Positions 45,932 through 54,482 of a stretch of DNA of 64,000 bases are shown here, piece after piece. Where the stretch lies: contig NZ_KB899932.1 of the NCBI RefSeq assembly GCF_000378465.1, positions 1 to 64,000 of the forward strand, given 5' to 3'. The notes under the pieces were generated by a model. It saw nothing but the letters and a program-made list of their open reading frames with translations, was not told the origin of the DNA and made no database searches. The stretch comes from Elioraea tepidiphila DSM 17972 (lineage in GTDB: Bacteria; Pseudomonadota; Alphaproteobacteria; Acetobacterales; Acetobacteraceae). The first letter of the stretch is position 1; every line of letters begins with the position of its first letter. The position numbers and the translations under genes were made by a program.

Positions 45932-47565
45932 CCGCCCTCGTCCTGCTCGCCCTACCGGCGACCATCCAGGCGCGCGACCAGCTCACCATCGGCCTGACGC
46001 AGTACCCATCGACGCTGCATCCCTCCATCGAAACGATGGCGGCGAAGTCCTATGTGCACGGCTTCACGCTCCGGCCGATCACGACCTACGATGCCGACTG
46101 GCAACTGACGTGCATGCTCTGCACCCACCTGCCGACCATCGAGGGCGGCGACGCCGTGCGCGAGACCGCCCCCAACGGCAACCCCGGCATCCGCGTCACC
46201 TACCGCCTGCGCGAGAACGCGCGCTGGGGCGACGGCACGCCGATCACCGCCGATGACATCGTCTTCGCCTGGGAGGCCGGGCGCGAACCCGCCACCGGCA
46301 TGGGGCCCGCCGAGCTCTACCGCTCGCTGCACAGGATCGTCGTCGTCGATCCGCGCACCGTCACCCTGCACTTCGGCAAGCTCACCTTCCAGTACAACGC
46401 GATCAACGATCTCCGCCCGTTGCCCGCGCATCTCGACCGCGCGATCTGGCAGGAGGACCCGCGCGCCTACCGCACCCGCACCCTTTACGACCGCGAGCCG
46501 ACGCGCCCCGGCCTCTGGTCCGGCCCATACCGCATCGCCGCGTTGCAGACGGGCGCCTCCGTCACGCTCGAACGCAACGAGAATTGGTGGGGCGACGCGC
46601 CCGCCTTCCGCCGCATCGTCATCCGCACCATCGAGAACACCACGGCGCTCGAAGCTGCGTTGCTCGCCGGCCAGATCGACATGATCGCGGGCGAATTGGG
46701 CCTCACCCTCGACCAGGCGATCGCACTCGAACGCCGCGCCGGCCAGCGCTTCCGCATCCACTACCAGCCCGGACTGATCTACGAGCACATCGACCTGAAC
46801 CTGGACAACCCCGCCCTCGCCGACGCGCGCGTACGCGAGGCGCTGCTGCGCGGCATCGACCGCCGGCAGATCGTCGAACGCCTGTTCGACAACCGCCAGC
46901 CGGTCGCGCACTCCTTTGTCAATCCGCTCGACTGGATGCATGACGACACGTTGCCGGTCACGCCCTTCGACCCCGACGGCGCGCGGCGCCTGCTCGAAGA
47001 AGCTGGCTGGCGCCCCGGCCCCGACGGCATCCGCCGTAACGCTGCCGGCGAACGCCTGTCCCTCGAACTCATGACCACCGCCGGCAACCGCTCGCGCGAG
47101 CTCGTTCAGCAGGTGCTGCAAGGCATGTGGCGCCAGATCGGCGTGGATATCCGCATCCGCAACGAACCCCCGCGCGTGTTTTTCGGCGAAACCGTCTCGA
47201 AGCGCCGCTTCCAGGCCATGGCCCTGTTCGCCTGGATCTCCAGCCCCGAGAACGTGCCGCGCACCATCCTGCACTCGACCGAGATCCCGACCGAGGAACG
47301 CAACTGGTCGGGCCAGAACTACACCGGCTTCCGCAACCAGGAGATGGACGACCTGATCGAGAACCTGCCGCTCACCCTTGACCGCGAGGAACGCCGGCCG
47401 ATGTGGCGCCGCGTGCAGGAGATCTACATGACCGAACGGCCCGTCCTGCCGCTGTTCTTCCGCTCCGACGCGCATGTCTGGCCGCGCTGGCTGGAGGGCG
47501 TGCGGCCGACCGGACACCTCGCGCCGTCGTCGATGTGGGTCGAACAGTGGAAAGTTACTCAATAA
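45910..47565 (+). CDS. ABC transporter family-5 extracellular binding protein
   Basis: 551 residues. A short signal peptide (MALRTALTALVLLALPATIQA) is followed by QLTIGLTQYPSTLHPSIETM and a family-5 (DppA/OppA-like) fold, including YRLRENARWGDGTPITADDI (about 98-117). It should capture a peptide, or a small solute such as a nickel chelate or ureide, in the periplasm. Two permease genes follow. The start ATG lies inside the tail of the frameshifted toxin gene. Confidence 0.92.
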   Translation: MALRTALTALVLLALPATIQARDQLTIGLTQYPSTLHPSIETMAAKSYVHGFTLRPITTYDADWQLTCMLCTHLPTIEGGDAVRETAPNGNPGIRVTYRLRENARWGDGTPITADDIVFAWEAGREPATGMGPAELYRSLHRIVVVDPRTVTLHFGKLTFQYNAINDLRPLPAHLDRAIWQEDPRAYRTRTLYDREPTRPGLWSGPYRIAALQTGASVTLERNENWWGDAPAFRRIVIRTIENTTALEAALLAGQIDMIAGELGLTLDQAIALERRAGQRFRIHYQPGLIYEHIDLNLDNPALADARVREALLRGIDRRQIVERLFDNRQPVAHSFVNPLDWMHDDTLPVTPFDPDGARRLLEEAGWRPGPDGIRRNAAGERLSLELMTTAGNRSRELVQQVLQGMWRQIGVDIRIRNEPPRVFFGETVSKRRFQAMALFAWISSPENVPRTILHSTEIPTEERNWSGQNYTGFRNQEMDDLIENLPLTLDREERRPMWRRVQEIYMTERPVLPLFFRSDAHVWPRWLEGVRPTGHLAPSSMWVEQWKVTQ

Positions 47566-47566
47566 C

Positions 47567-47614
47567 GCAGGGGGCCTCGCCCCCTGCACCCCCGCCCGGG
47601 GCCTGAGGCCCCGG
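47567..47614. repeat. two tandem GC hairpins (REP-like)
   Basis: Two perfect stems lie between the binding-protein gene and the first permease: GCAGGGGG-cctcg-CCCCCTGC (47567-47587) and CCGGGGCC-tga-GGCCCCGG (47596-47614). The C/G-block style is the kind of intergenic repeat that occurs in many copies in Acetobacteraceae genomes. They may lower expression of the permeases relative to the binding protein by stabilising the upstream mRNA. Confidence 0.65.
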
Positions 47615-47624
47615 ACCCCCACTT

Positions 47625-48569
47625 ATGCTCAGTCTGATCGGCCAACGCCTGCTCCAGAGCGCCGTCACCGTCGCCATCCTGTCGTTTGCCGCCTATGCGC
47701 TGATCGGGCTCATGCCCGGCGATCCCATCGACCTCGCCATCGCCGGCGACCCGCGCCTCTCCGCCGAGGACGCCGCGCGGCTGCGCGCGCTCCACGGGCT
47801 CGATCAGCCGCTCGTCAGCCGCTACCTCGCCTGGGCCGCGGGCGCGCTGCAAGGACAGTTCGGCTTCTCGCGCCTGTTCGCCGCCCCCGCGCACGAGGTG
47901 CTCGGCAACGCCCTGCTCAACTCGCTCGCGCTGCTGCTGCCCACCACCATCCTTTCGGCGCTGATCGGCGTCACGCTCGGCATCCTCGCCGCCCGGCGCC
48001 CGCGCGGCGCACTCGACTACACCGTCAACGCCATCGCCTTCGCCGGGATCTCGATGCCGTCGTTCTGGCTGGGCATCCTTCTCATCATCCTGTTCGCCGT
48101 CACCCTCGGCTGGCTGCCCGCCGGCGGCCCGCCCGACCAGCCGGGCCTCGCCGCCTGGCTGACCCACCTCGCGCTGCCCGGCCTCACCCTCACCGTGCTG
48201 GGCCTCGCGAGCTACGCGCGCCAGACCCGCGCGGCCATGATCGACGCGCTGCGCAACCTCTACATCCGCACCGCGCGCGCCAAGGGCGCACCCGAACGCC
48301 GCGTGATCCTCAACCACGCGCTCCCCAACGCCTCGATTCCCATCATCACCGTCGCCGGGCTCGACTTCGCCACCCTCGTCTCCGGCGCGCTGATCGTCGA
48401 AGCCGTGTTCGCCTGGCCCGGCATGGGCAAGCTCATCTATGACGCCATCCTCGGCAACGACTACAACCTCGCCTTGCTCGCGCTGATGCTGACGGCGATC
48501 GTCACGCTGCTCGCCAACCTCCTCGCCGACCTCGCGCAGATCGCGATCGATCCGCGCCTCCGCTCATGA
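47625..48569 (+). CDS. ABC transporter permease, DppB-type
   Basis: 314 residues. Six membrane helices, beginning MLSLIGQRLLQSAVTVAILS with the typical GLMPGDPIDLAIAGDPRLSA periplasmic loop. The coupling segment ARAKGAPERRVILNHALPNA (about 222-241) is the EAA-like loop. A GAALIVEAVFAWPGMGKLIY-type ending (SGALIVEAVFAWPGMGKLIY) is present. It is translated together with DppC (stop and start overlap by ATGA). Confidence 0.93.
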   Translation: MLSLIGQRLLQSAVTVAILSFAAYALIGLMPGDPIDLAIAGDPRLSAEDAARLRALHGLDQPLVSRYLAWAAGALQGQFGFSRLFAAPAHEVLGNALLNSLALLLPTTILSALIGVTLGILAARRPRGALDYTVNAIAFAGISMPSFWLGILLIILFAVTLGWLPAGGPPDQPGLAAWLTHLALPGLTLTVLGLASYARQTRAAMIDALRNLYIRTARAKGAPERRVILNHALPNASIPIITVAGLDFATLVSGALIVEAVFAWPGMGKLIYDAILGNDYNLALLALMLTAIVTLLANLLADLAQIAIDPRLRS

Positions 48570-49450
48570 GCAGCCGCGCGCTCGCCCGTTTCCTCGCCCA
48601 CGGCGCCGGCGCGATCTCGGCGGTGATCCTGCTCGCCCTCGCGCTCGCCGCGCTGAGCGCGCCCTTGGTCGCCCACGCGATGGGCCACGACCCGTTCACG
48701 CCCGACCTGTTCAACCGGCTCCAACCGCCCTCGGCCACGCACCCGCTCGGCACCGACGAGCTCGGTCGCGACCTGCTGCTGCGCCTGCTCTACGGCGCGC
48801 GCGTCTCGCTCACCGTGGGGCTTGCCGCGGCGCTGGCCTCCGCCGCGATCGGGCTTGCGATCGGCCTCGCCGCCGCCTGGTTCGGCGGGCTGATCGATGC
48901 CGTGCTGATGCGCCTTGCCGACGGGCTGATCGCCCTGCCCGCGCTGCCGCTGCTGATCGTGCTCGCCGCGGTCGATCCGGGGCAGCTCGGCCTGCCGCGC
49001 GATGTCGCCGCCCTCGACCTGATCCGCATCGTGGTCATCATCGCGATCTTCGGCTGGGTGAAGGTCGCGCGCATCACGCGCGGCGCCGCGCTCTCCATCC
49101 TGCGCATGGACTACGCGCGTGCCGCGATCGCGCTCGGCGCCTCGACCCCGCGCCTGCTGTGGCGGCACGTCGCGCCCAACCTCGCCGCCCATGTCGCGGT
49201 CGCGACCACGCTGACGGTCGGCAACGTCATCCTGGTCGAGAGCGTGCTGTCGTTCCTGGGCCTGGGCATCCAGCCGCCGACGCCGTCCTGGGGCAACATG
49301 CTGGCGAACGCGCAGGAACTGGTGTTCGCCGCCCCGATGGCCGCGGTGTGGCCGGGGCTCGCGATCTTCATCACCGTGGTCGCCACCAACTTCGCCGGCG
49401 ACGCGCTTGCCGACGCGCTCGATCCGCGCGCGGAGCTGAGTCGCACCTGA
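48566..49450 (+). CDS. ABC transporter permease, DppC-type
   Basis: 294 residues. HPLGTDELGRDLLLRLLYGA (about 57-76), the diagnostic DppC loop, and the coupling segment RAAIALGASTPRLLWRHVAP (about 184-203) are present, with GIQPPTPSWGNMLANAQ at the end. Five to six membrane helices. No ATP-binding gene follows; the next gene, HyuB, lies 3 bases away on the other strand. The importer must therefore use ATPases encoded elsewhere. Confidence 0.93.
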   Translation: MSSRALARFLAHGAGAISAVILLALALAALSAPLVAHAMGHDPFTPDLFNRLQPPSATHPLGTDELGRDLLLRLLYGARVSLTVGLAAALASAAIGLAIGLAAAWFGGLIDAVLMRLADGLIALPALPLLIVLAAVDPGQLGLPRDVAALDLIRIVVIIAIFGWVKVARITRGAALSILRMDYARAAIALGASTPRLLWRHVAPNLAAHVAVATTLTVGNVILVESVLSFLGLGIQPPTPSWGNMLANAQELVFAAPMAAVWPGLAIFITVVATNFAGDALADALDPRAELSRT

Positions 49451-49453
49451 CGG

Positions 49454-51139
49454 CTATACGGCCACCCCGTAAAGCCGCGCGGCCGCCGCCGGCGAGACTA
49501 TCCCGTCCGCGACATCGCGGCGCACCAGCGCCGGATCGCGCTCGCGCGGGTTGCCCATGCCGCCGCCGCCGGGCAGGTGCAGCACCAGCCGTCGCCCCTC
49601 GGGGATGATCTGGAACCCCTTGGTGCGCAGCACCGTGCCGTCGTCGAGCAGCACCGCCCCCGGTGCGCCGTCGCCGCCGCCGAACCGGCCCTTCGGTGCG
49701 TTCGCGACCCGGTCGAAGATCGCGTTCACCGCGAACTCGGCATCGCCCTTGGTGCCGATCACCATGATCTGGCCGGCGCCACCGCGCGTCCTGCCGGCAC
49801 CGGCGCTGTCGGGGCGCAGCTCCTTGGTCCAGAAGATCACCGGGGCGACGTTCTCGGTGGCCTCGACCGGCATCGTCCGCACGCCCGATGGGAACGCGAT
49901 GCCGGAGAGGCCGTCCTTGGTCGCGCGCGCGCCCGTGCCGCCCGAGTTGAAGCTGATGATCTCGAAATCCGGCAGCTTCGCCTTCTGCCCCGACACCTGC
50001 GATCCGCCACGCAGCGGGGGATTCCAGAGGCACGACGAACCTTCAGCCGCGACACGCTCCGGCACGGCCTGGGCGAGGCAGCCCATCATCAGGTCGGGCA
50101 GGAGCTGCCCGATCACGTGGCGCACGCTCACCGGGTACGGGCGCGGCGCGTTCAGGATGCAGCCCTCGGGAATGGCGATGCGGAAGGGCTGGAGGCTCGC
50201 CCAGTTGTTCGGGATCTCGGGCGCCACCACCACCTTCAGCCCGAAGCACGTGTAGGCGCGGCAATAGGCGGGCGGGACGTTGATGCCGCGCGTCGAGAGC
50301 CCCGAGGTGCCGGCATAGTCCACGTCGATGGTCGCCTTGTTCACCGTCAGCTTGGCGTGCAGCGTCACCGGCGCCTCGTAGCCGTCGGAGCGGATCTCGG
50401 CCTGCCATGTGCCGCGCGGCAGACGCGCGATCTCGGCCTCGGTCGCGCGCAAGCTGGCCTCGAAGATCGCCTCGGCCAGCGGGTCGAGGCTCTCCATGCC
50501 GAACTCGTCCATCATCTCGATCAGGCGCTTCGCGCCGGCATCGTTGCAGGCGCACAGCGAATAGACGTCGCCTTCGAGCTCCACCGGCGTGCGGCTGCCC
50601 GCGCGCAGGAAGTCGAAGAAGGTCTCGTTCGCCCGCCCCTCCTCGAAGCACTTCACGATCGGGATGTAGAGCCCCTCCTCGAAGACGCTCCGTCCCTCGG
50701 GCCCCATGCCGAGCCCGCCGATGTCGATGATGTGCGCGGTGTTGGCGAACAGCCCGACGATGCGCCCGTCCTTGAACGCAGGCGTGACCACGGTGAGGTC
50801 GTGCAGGTGCCCCGTGCCCAGCCAGGGATCGTTGGTGATGTAGTGATCGCCGGGCTTCATGGTCTCGGCGGGGAACTTCGCGAGGAAGTGCGCGACCGAC
50901 TCCATCATCGAGTTCACGTGGCCGGGCGTGCCGGTGACCGCCTGGGCGAGCATCCGCCCCTTGAGGTCGAAGATGCCGGCCGAGAGGTCGCCCGCCTCGC
51001 GCACCGTCGTGCTGAACGCCGTGCGGATCATCGTCTGCGCCTGTTCCTCGACCACGGCGATCAGGCGGTTCCACATGATCTGGGTCTGGATCTTCGCGAG
51101 CGCGGCGCTGGCGGCCGTCGCGGGGGCCATGTCGGTCAT
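49454..51139 (-). CDS. hyuB: hydantoinase/oxoprolinase B subunit
   Basis: 561 residues of the HyuB family. MWNRLIAVVEEQAQTMIRTA, then FSTTVREAGDLSAGIFDLKG (about 30-60), DHYITNDPWLGTGHLHDLTV and a C-terminal GGDGAPGAVLLDDGT-like region, RRLVLHLPGGGGMGNPRERD, are typical. With HyuA it opens cyclic amides such as hydantoins, 5-oxoproline or related rings using ATP. It is the last gene of a five-gene unit and begins 13 bases after hyuA. Confidence 0.92.
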   Translation of the reverse strand: MTDMAPATAASAALAKIQTQIMWNRLIAVVEEQAQTMIRTAFSTTVREAGDLSAGIFDLKGRMLAQAVTGTPGHVNSMMESVAHFLAKFPAETMKPGDHYITNDPWLGTGHLHDLTVVTPAFKDGRIVGLFANTAHIIDIGGLGMGPEGRSVFEEGLYIPIVKCFEEGRANETFFDFLRAGSRTPVELEGDVYSLCACNDAGAKRLIEMMDEFGMESLDPLAEAIFEASLRATEAEIARLPRGTWQAEIRSDGYEAPVTLHAKLTVNKATIDVDYAGTSGLSTRGINVPPAYCRAYTCFGLKVVVAPEIPNNWASLQPFRIAIPEGCILNAPRPYPVSVRHVIGQLLPDLMMGCLAQAVPERVAAEGSSCLWNPPLRGGSQVSGQKAKLPDFEIISFNSGGTGARATKDGLSGIAFPSGVRTMPVEATENVAPVIFWTKELRPDSAGAGRTRGGAGQIMVIGTKGDAEFAVNAIFDRVANAPKGRFGGGDGAPGAVLLDDGTVLRTKGFQIIPEGRRLVLHLPGGGGMGNPRERDPALVRRDVADGIVSPAAAARLYGVAV

Positions 51140-51152
51140 CGGTCGAACTCCC

Positions 51153-53219
51153 TCAGCCCTGGCTCAGGCGAATGTAGCCGAACCCGTCGATCTCCGCGCG
51201 CCAGCCGGGACCGACCAGCGTCGAGGTCTCGTCCTCGGCGATGATCGCGGGGCCTTCGAGCGTCGCACCGGGCGGCAACGACACGCGGTCGTAGATCGCC
51301 CACTCCGACACGGCGCCGGTCGTGGTGTCCCGCACGGGTTGTGTGCGCGCGGGTGTGGCGCGGCTGCGCACGGGCGTCGCCTTCGCTGCCGCGACCGGTG
51401 GCGGCACGGTCGCGACCGTCACGGCGAAGGACAGGATCTCGACATCCGATCCCGGCACCGGCCGGTCGTAGAACGCCGTGTAGAGCCGGTCGTACTCCGC
51501 GCGGATCGCCGTCACGTCCGCCTCGGTCAGCACGCGCGCGGGGATCGGCACCGCGATCTCGTGGCCCTGGCCGACATAGCGCATGTAGCCGAGCCGGTGC
51601 TCCTCGGTCGCCGCTCCCTGCGCGCCGAGCGCGACGATCGCGGCCGCTTCCCTTTGCATCTCGGCCAGAAGCGCGTTCACCGCGGCGAGATCGAAACTCG
51701 CGAAGCGCTGGTAGAGGCTCTTCACCACCTCGTAGGCGACGGGTGCCCGCAGGAAGCCAATCGCGCTGCCCACGCCGGCGCCGGACGGCACGAGCACCTG
51801 GCGAATGCCGATCTTCTCGGCCACGCGATAGCCGTGCACGGGGCCGCCGCCGCCGAAGGCGATGAGCGTGCGGCCGTCAAGGTTCTTGCCGGACTCGATC
51901 GCGTGCACACGCGCCGCGTTCGCCATGTTCTCGTCCACCATCTCGACCACGCCGAGGGCGGCCATGGCCGGATCGAGCCCGAGCTTCGATCCGACATGCG
52001 CCTCCAGCGCCGCGCGCGCCGCCTCCGGGCGCAGCGCGAGCTTGCCGCCGGCGAAGCGGGCGGGATCGTAGCGGCCGAGCGCGAGATTCGCGTCCGTCAC
52101 CGCGGGCTTGTCGCCGCCGCGGCCGTAGCAGGCCGGCCCCGGATCGGCGCCCGCGCTCTCCGGGCCGACGGCGATCCGCCCCAACGCATCGACATGCGCG
52201 ATCGAGCCGCCACCGGCGCCGATCTCCACCATCTCGATCACGGGAATGCGCAGCGGCAGCCCGGAGCCCTTCTTGAACCGCCCGACCCGCGCGACCTCGA
52301 AGGTGCGGGACGCCTGCGGCCGGTAGTCGTCGATCAGGCACACCTTCGCGGTGGTGCCGCCCATGTCGTAGGAGAGCACATCCGCGATGCCGCATTCGCG
52401 CGCGATCGTCGCCGCGAAGATCGCCCCGCCGGCGGGGCCGGACTCGACCAGGCGGATCGGGAAGCGGCACGCGGTCTCGACGGTGGTCAGTCCGCCGCCC
52501 GACAGCATCAGGAACAGCGGGCAGGTGATGCCGAGGTCCCGCAGCCCGCTCTCCAGCCGCGTGAGGTAGCGGCTCATCAGCGGCTGCACATAGGCGTTGG
52601 CGACAGTGGTCGAGAACCGTTCCCACTCGCGCATCTCCGGCGAGACCTCGGAGGAGAGGCTGATCGGGACGTCGGGCAGCTCCTCCGCCAGAATGTCGCG
52701 CGCGCGGCGCTCATGCGCGGGATTGACGAAGGCGTGCAGGAAGCCGATCGCGATCGCCTCGACGCGTTCCGCCTTCAGAACCGGCACCAGCGCGCGCAAT
52801 CCGGCCTCATCGAGCGGGCGCAGCACGTGGCCCTCGTTGTCGAGCCGCTCGCTGACCGGCAGGCGCAGCCGCCGCGGCACCAGCGGCTCGGGCAGCACGA
52901 TCTGAAGGTCGTACTGGTCGTAGCGCGCCTCGTTGCCCAGCGCGAGCACGTCGCGGAAGCCTTCGGTCGTGATCAGCGCGGTCTTCGCCCCCTTGCGCTC
53001 GATCAGGGCGTTGGTCGCGAGCGTCGTGCCGTGGATGACCAGCGCCAGGTCCGAGGGCGTGACTCCGGCGTCCGCGAGGATCGCGCGCACGCCCTGCATC
53101 ACCCCTTCCTCGGGTGCGGCCGGAGTGGTCAGCACCTTGGTCGTCCAGCGCCGGGCGCCGTTCTCCAGCGCGAGATCGGTGAAGGTGCCGCCGATATCGA
53201 CGGCGAGACGCACGCTCAC
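51153..53219 (-). CDS. hyuA: hydantoinase/oxoprolinase A subunit
   Basis: 688 residues. The N-terminal domain (VRLAVDIGGTFTDLALENGA, about 3-22) carries the ATP-binding acetate-kinase-like fold, then LVIHGTTLATNALIERKGAK. The central domain includes DVLSYDMGGTTAKVCLIDDY and EIGAGGGSIAHVDALGRI. Family members hydrolyse hydantoin, N-methylhydantoin, acetophenone adducts or oxoproline with ATP, always with HyuB. The start is a GTG at 53219 that overlaps the upstream M20 stop by four bases. Confidence 0.93.
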   Translation of the reverse strand: MSVRLAVDIGGTFTDLALENGARRWTTKVLTTPAAPEEGVMQGVRAILADAGVTPSDLALVIHGTTLATNALIERKGAKTALITTEGFRDVLALGNEARYDQYDLQIVLPEPLVPRRLRLPVSERLDNEGHVLRPLDEAGLRALVPVLKAERVEAIAIGFLHAFVNPAHERRARDILAEELPDVPISLSSEVSPEMREWERFSTTVANAYVQPLMSRYLTRLESGLRDLGITCPLFLMLSGGGLTTVETACRFPIRLVESGPAGGAIFAATIARECGIADVLSYDMGGTTAKVCLIDDYRPQASRTFEVARVGRFKKGSGLPLRIPVIEMVEIGAGGGSIAHVDALGRIAVGPESAGADPGPACYGRGGDKPAVTDANLALGRYDPARFAGGKLALRPEAARAALEAHVGSKLGLDPAMAALGVVEMVDENMANAARVHAIESGKNLDGRTLIAFGGGGPVHGYRVAEKIGIRQVLVPSGAGVGSAIGFLRAPVAYEVVKSLYQRFASFDLAAVNALLAEMQREAAAIVALGAQGAATEEHRLGYMRYVGQGHEIAVPIPARVLTEADVTAIRAEYDRLYTAFYDRPVPGSDVEILSFAVTVATVPPPVAAAKATPVRSRATPARTQPVRDTTTGAVSEWAIYDRVSLPPGATLEGPAIIAEDETSTLVGPGWRAEIDGFGYIRLSQG

Positions 53220-54481
53220 GAGGAGGCCTCCGCCATCCAGCGCTGCAACACAGCCGTTGCCTGCGCGAAATCTTCTATCCGCATGTCCTCGTCCGGGTTG
53301 TGGCTGCCGTTCTGGTTGCGCACGAAGATCATCCCCGCCGGGATGCCGGCGGCGGCGAAGGCGGCCGCGTCATGACCACCGCCCGAGGGCATCACCTTGT
53401 GCGCGATGCCGAGATCGCGCGCCGCCTTGGCCAGCCCCTCGCGCACGCCCTGGTCCATCAGCCCCGGCTGCGAGTCGCGCTCGGGGCCCAGCTCGAACCG
53501 CACGCCGCGCCGCGCTGCGATCTCCGGCACCATGCGGTGCAGGGCGGCGAACAGCGCGTCGCAGTTCGCGCGATCGACGCTGCGCACGTCGAGTTCGAAC
53601 CGCGCCTCACCCGGGATCTTGGTGAACCCGGCCTCGGCCGTTGTCGCGAGCACGCAGAAGGTGCAGACGAGTTCGCGCCCCATCGCATCCAGCCTTGCCC
53701 ATTCCTCGTCGAGCCGATGCGCGAGTTCGGCGAGCGCGATCGCGGCGTCATGGCGGTACTTGCGCGGCGTCGCCCCCGAGTGGTCGTACTTGCCGAGCAC
53801 GCGCGCGGCGCGCAGGCGGCGCGAGCCTGGAATGCCGGTGACGATGCCGACGGGAATCCCCTCGACATCCAGCACCGGCCCCTGCTCGATGTGCAGCTCG
53901 ACGAACGCCGCGACGGTTTCGCGCGTCAGGCTCGCGCGGCCGGCGCGCGCGGCCTCGGGATCGAATCCCTCCTCGGCCATGTGCTCGGCCAGCGTCCGTC
54001 CGCTGTCCTGGCGGCGGATGTCGAGCTCCTCCGGCGCGAGCCGGCCGAGCGCGCCGCGGCTGCCGGGATAGGAGGTCGGGAACCACGACCCGGCCTCCTC
54101 GGCGCGGATCGCCATCACCGTCACGTCACGACCGGGCGTGAATCCCGCGCGCACCATGCCGGCGACCGCCGCGAGCCCCGCGACTACGCCGGCCGCGCCG
54201 TCGTAGTTGCCGCCGCGCACCACACTGTCGAGATGGCTGCCGACGATCACCTGCGGCGCGGCCCTGTCCACACCAGGCAGGGTCAGGAACCGGTTGCCCA
54301 TGTGATCGGTCGCGATCTCCAGACCGATCGCCTGCGCCTCGGCCAGCACGATCTCATGCGCGATCCGCTCGCCCCGACCGTAGGCCTCGCGCGTGATGCC
54401 GACACCGTCATGGGTACGCACGCGCAGCGCCTCGAAGACGCGCGCCGCCAGATCGAGGTCCGGCGTCAGGTTGGCAAGCAT
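53216..54481 (-). CDS. M20-family amidohydrolase (N-carbamoyl-amino-acid/allantoate type), copy 1
   Basis: 421 residues. Two-metal hydrolase of the AAC group: the metal ligands are in VGSHLDSVVRGGNYDGAAGV (His, Asp), AIRAEEAG (Glu), LHIEQGPVLD (His), and GGGHDAAAFA near the C-terminus (His). These enzymes remove a carbamoyl or ureido group to release an amino acid, CO2 and ammonia. It shares its family and many motifs with the next gene upstream but the sequences differ along the whole length. The two genes are 1 base apart. Confidence 0.9.
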   Translation of the reverse strand: MLANLTPDLDLAARVFEALRVRTHDGVGITREAYGRGERIAHEIVLAEAQAIGLEIATDHMGNRFLTLPGVDRAAPQVIVGSHLDSVVRGGNYDGAAGVVAGLAAVAGMVRAGFTPGRDVTVMAIRAEEAGSWFPTSYPGSRGALGRLAPEELDIRRQDSGRTLAEHMAEEGFDPEAARAGRASLTRETVAAFVELHIEQGPVLDVEGIPVGIVTGIPGSRRLRAARVLGKYDHSGATPRKYRHDAAIALAELAHRLDEEWARLDAMGRELVCTFCVLATTAEAGFTKIPGEARFELDVRSVDRANCDALFAALHRMVPEIAARRGVRFELGPERDSQPGLMDQGVREGLAKAARDLGIAHKVMPSGGGHDAAAFAAAGIPAGMIFVRNQNGSHNPDEDMRIEDFAQATAVLQRWMAEASS

Positions 54482-54482
54482 C

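Noticed and set aside
45932-46256. Continuation of the toxin frame as a 203-residue chimeric protein
   Set aside because: The extra residues are low-complexity Arg/Pro/His sequence in the wrong frame of the binding-protein gene, and the true toxin ending is present in the next frame.
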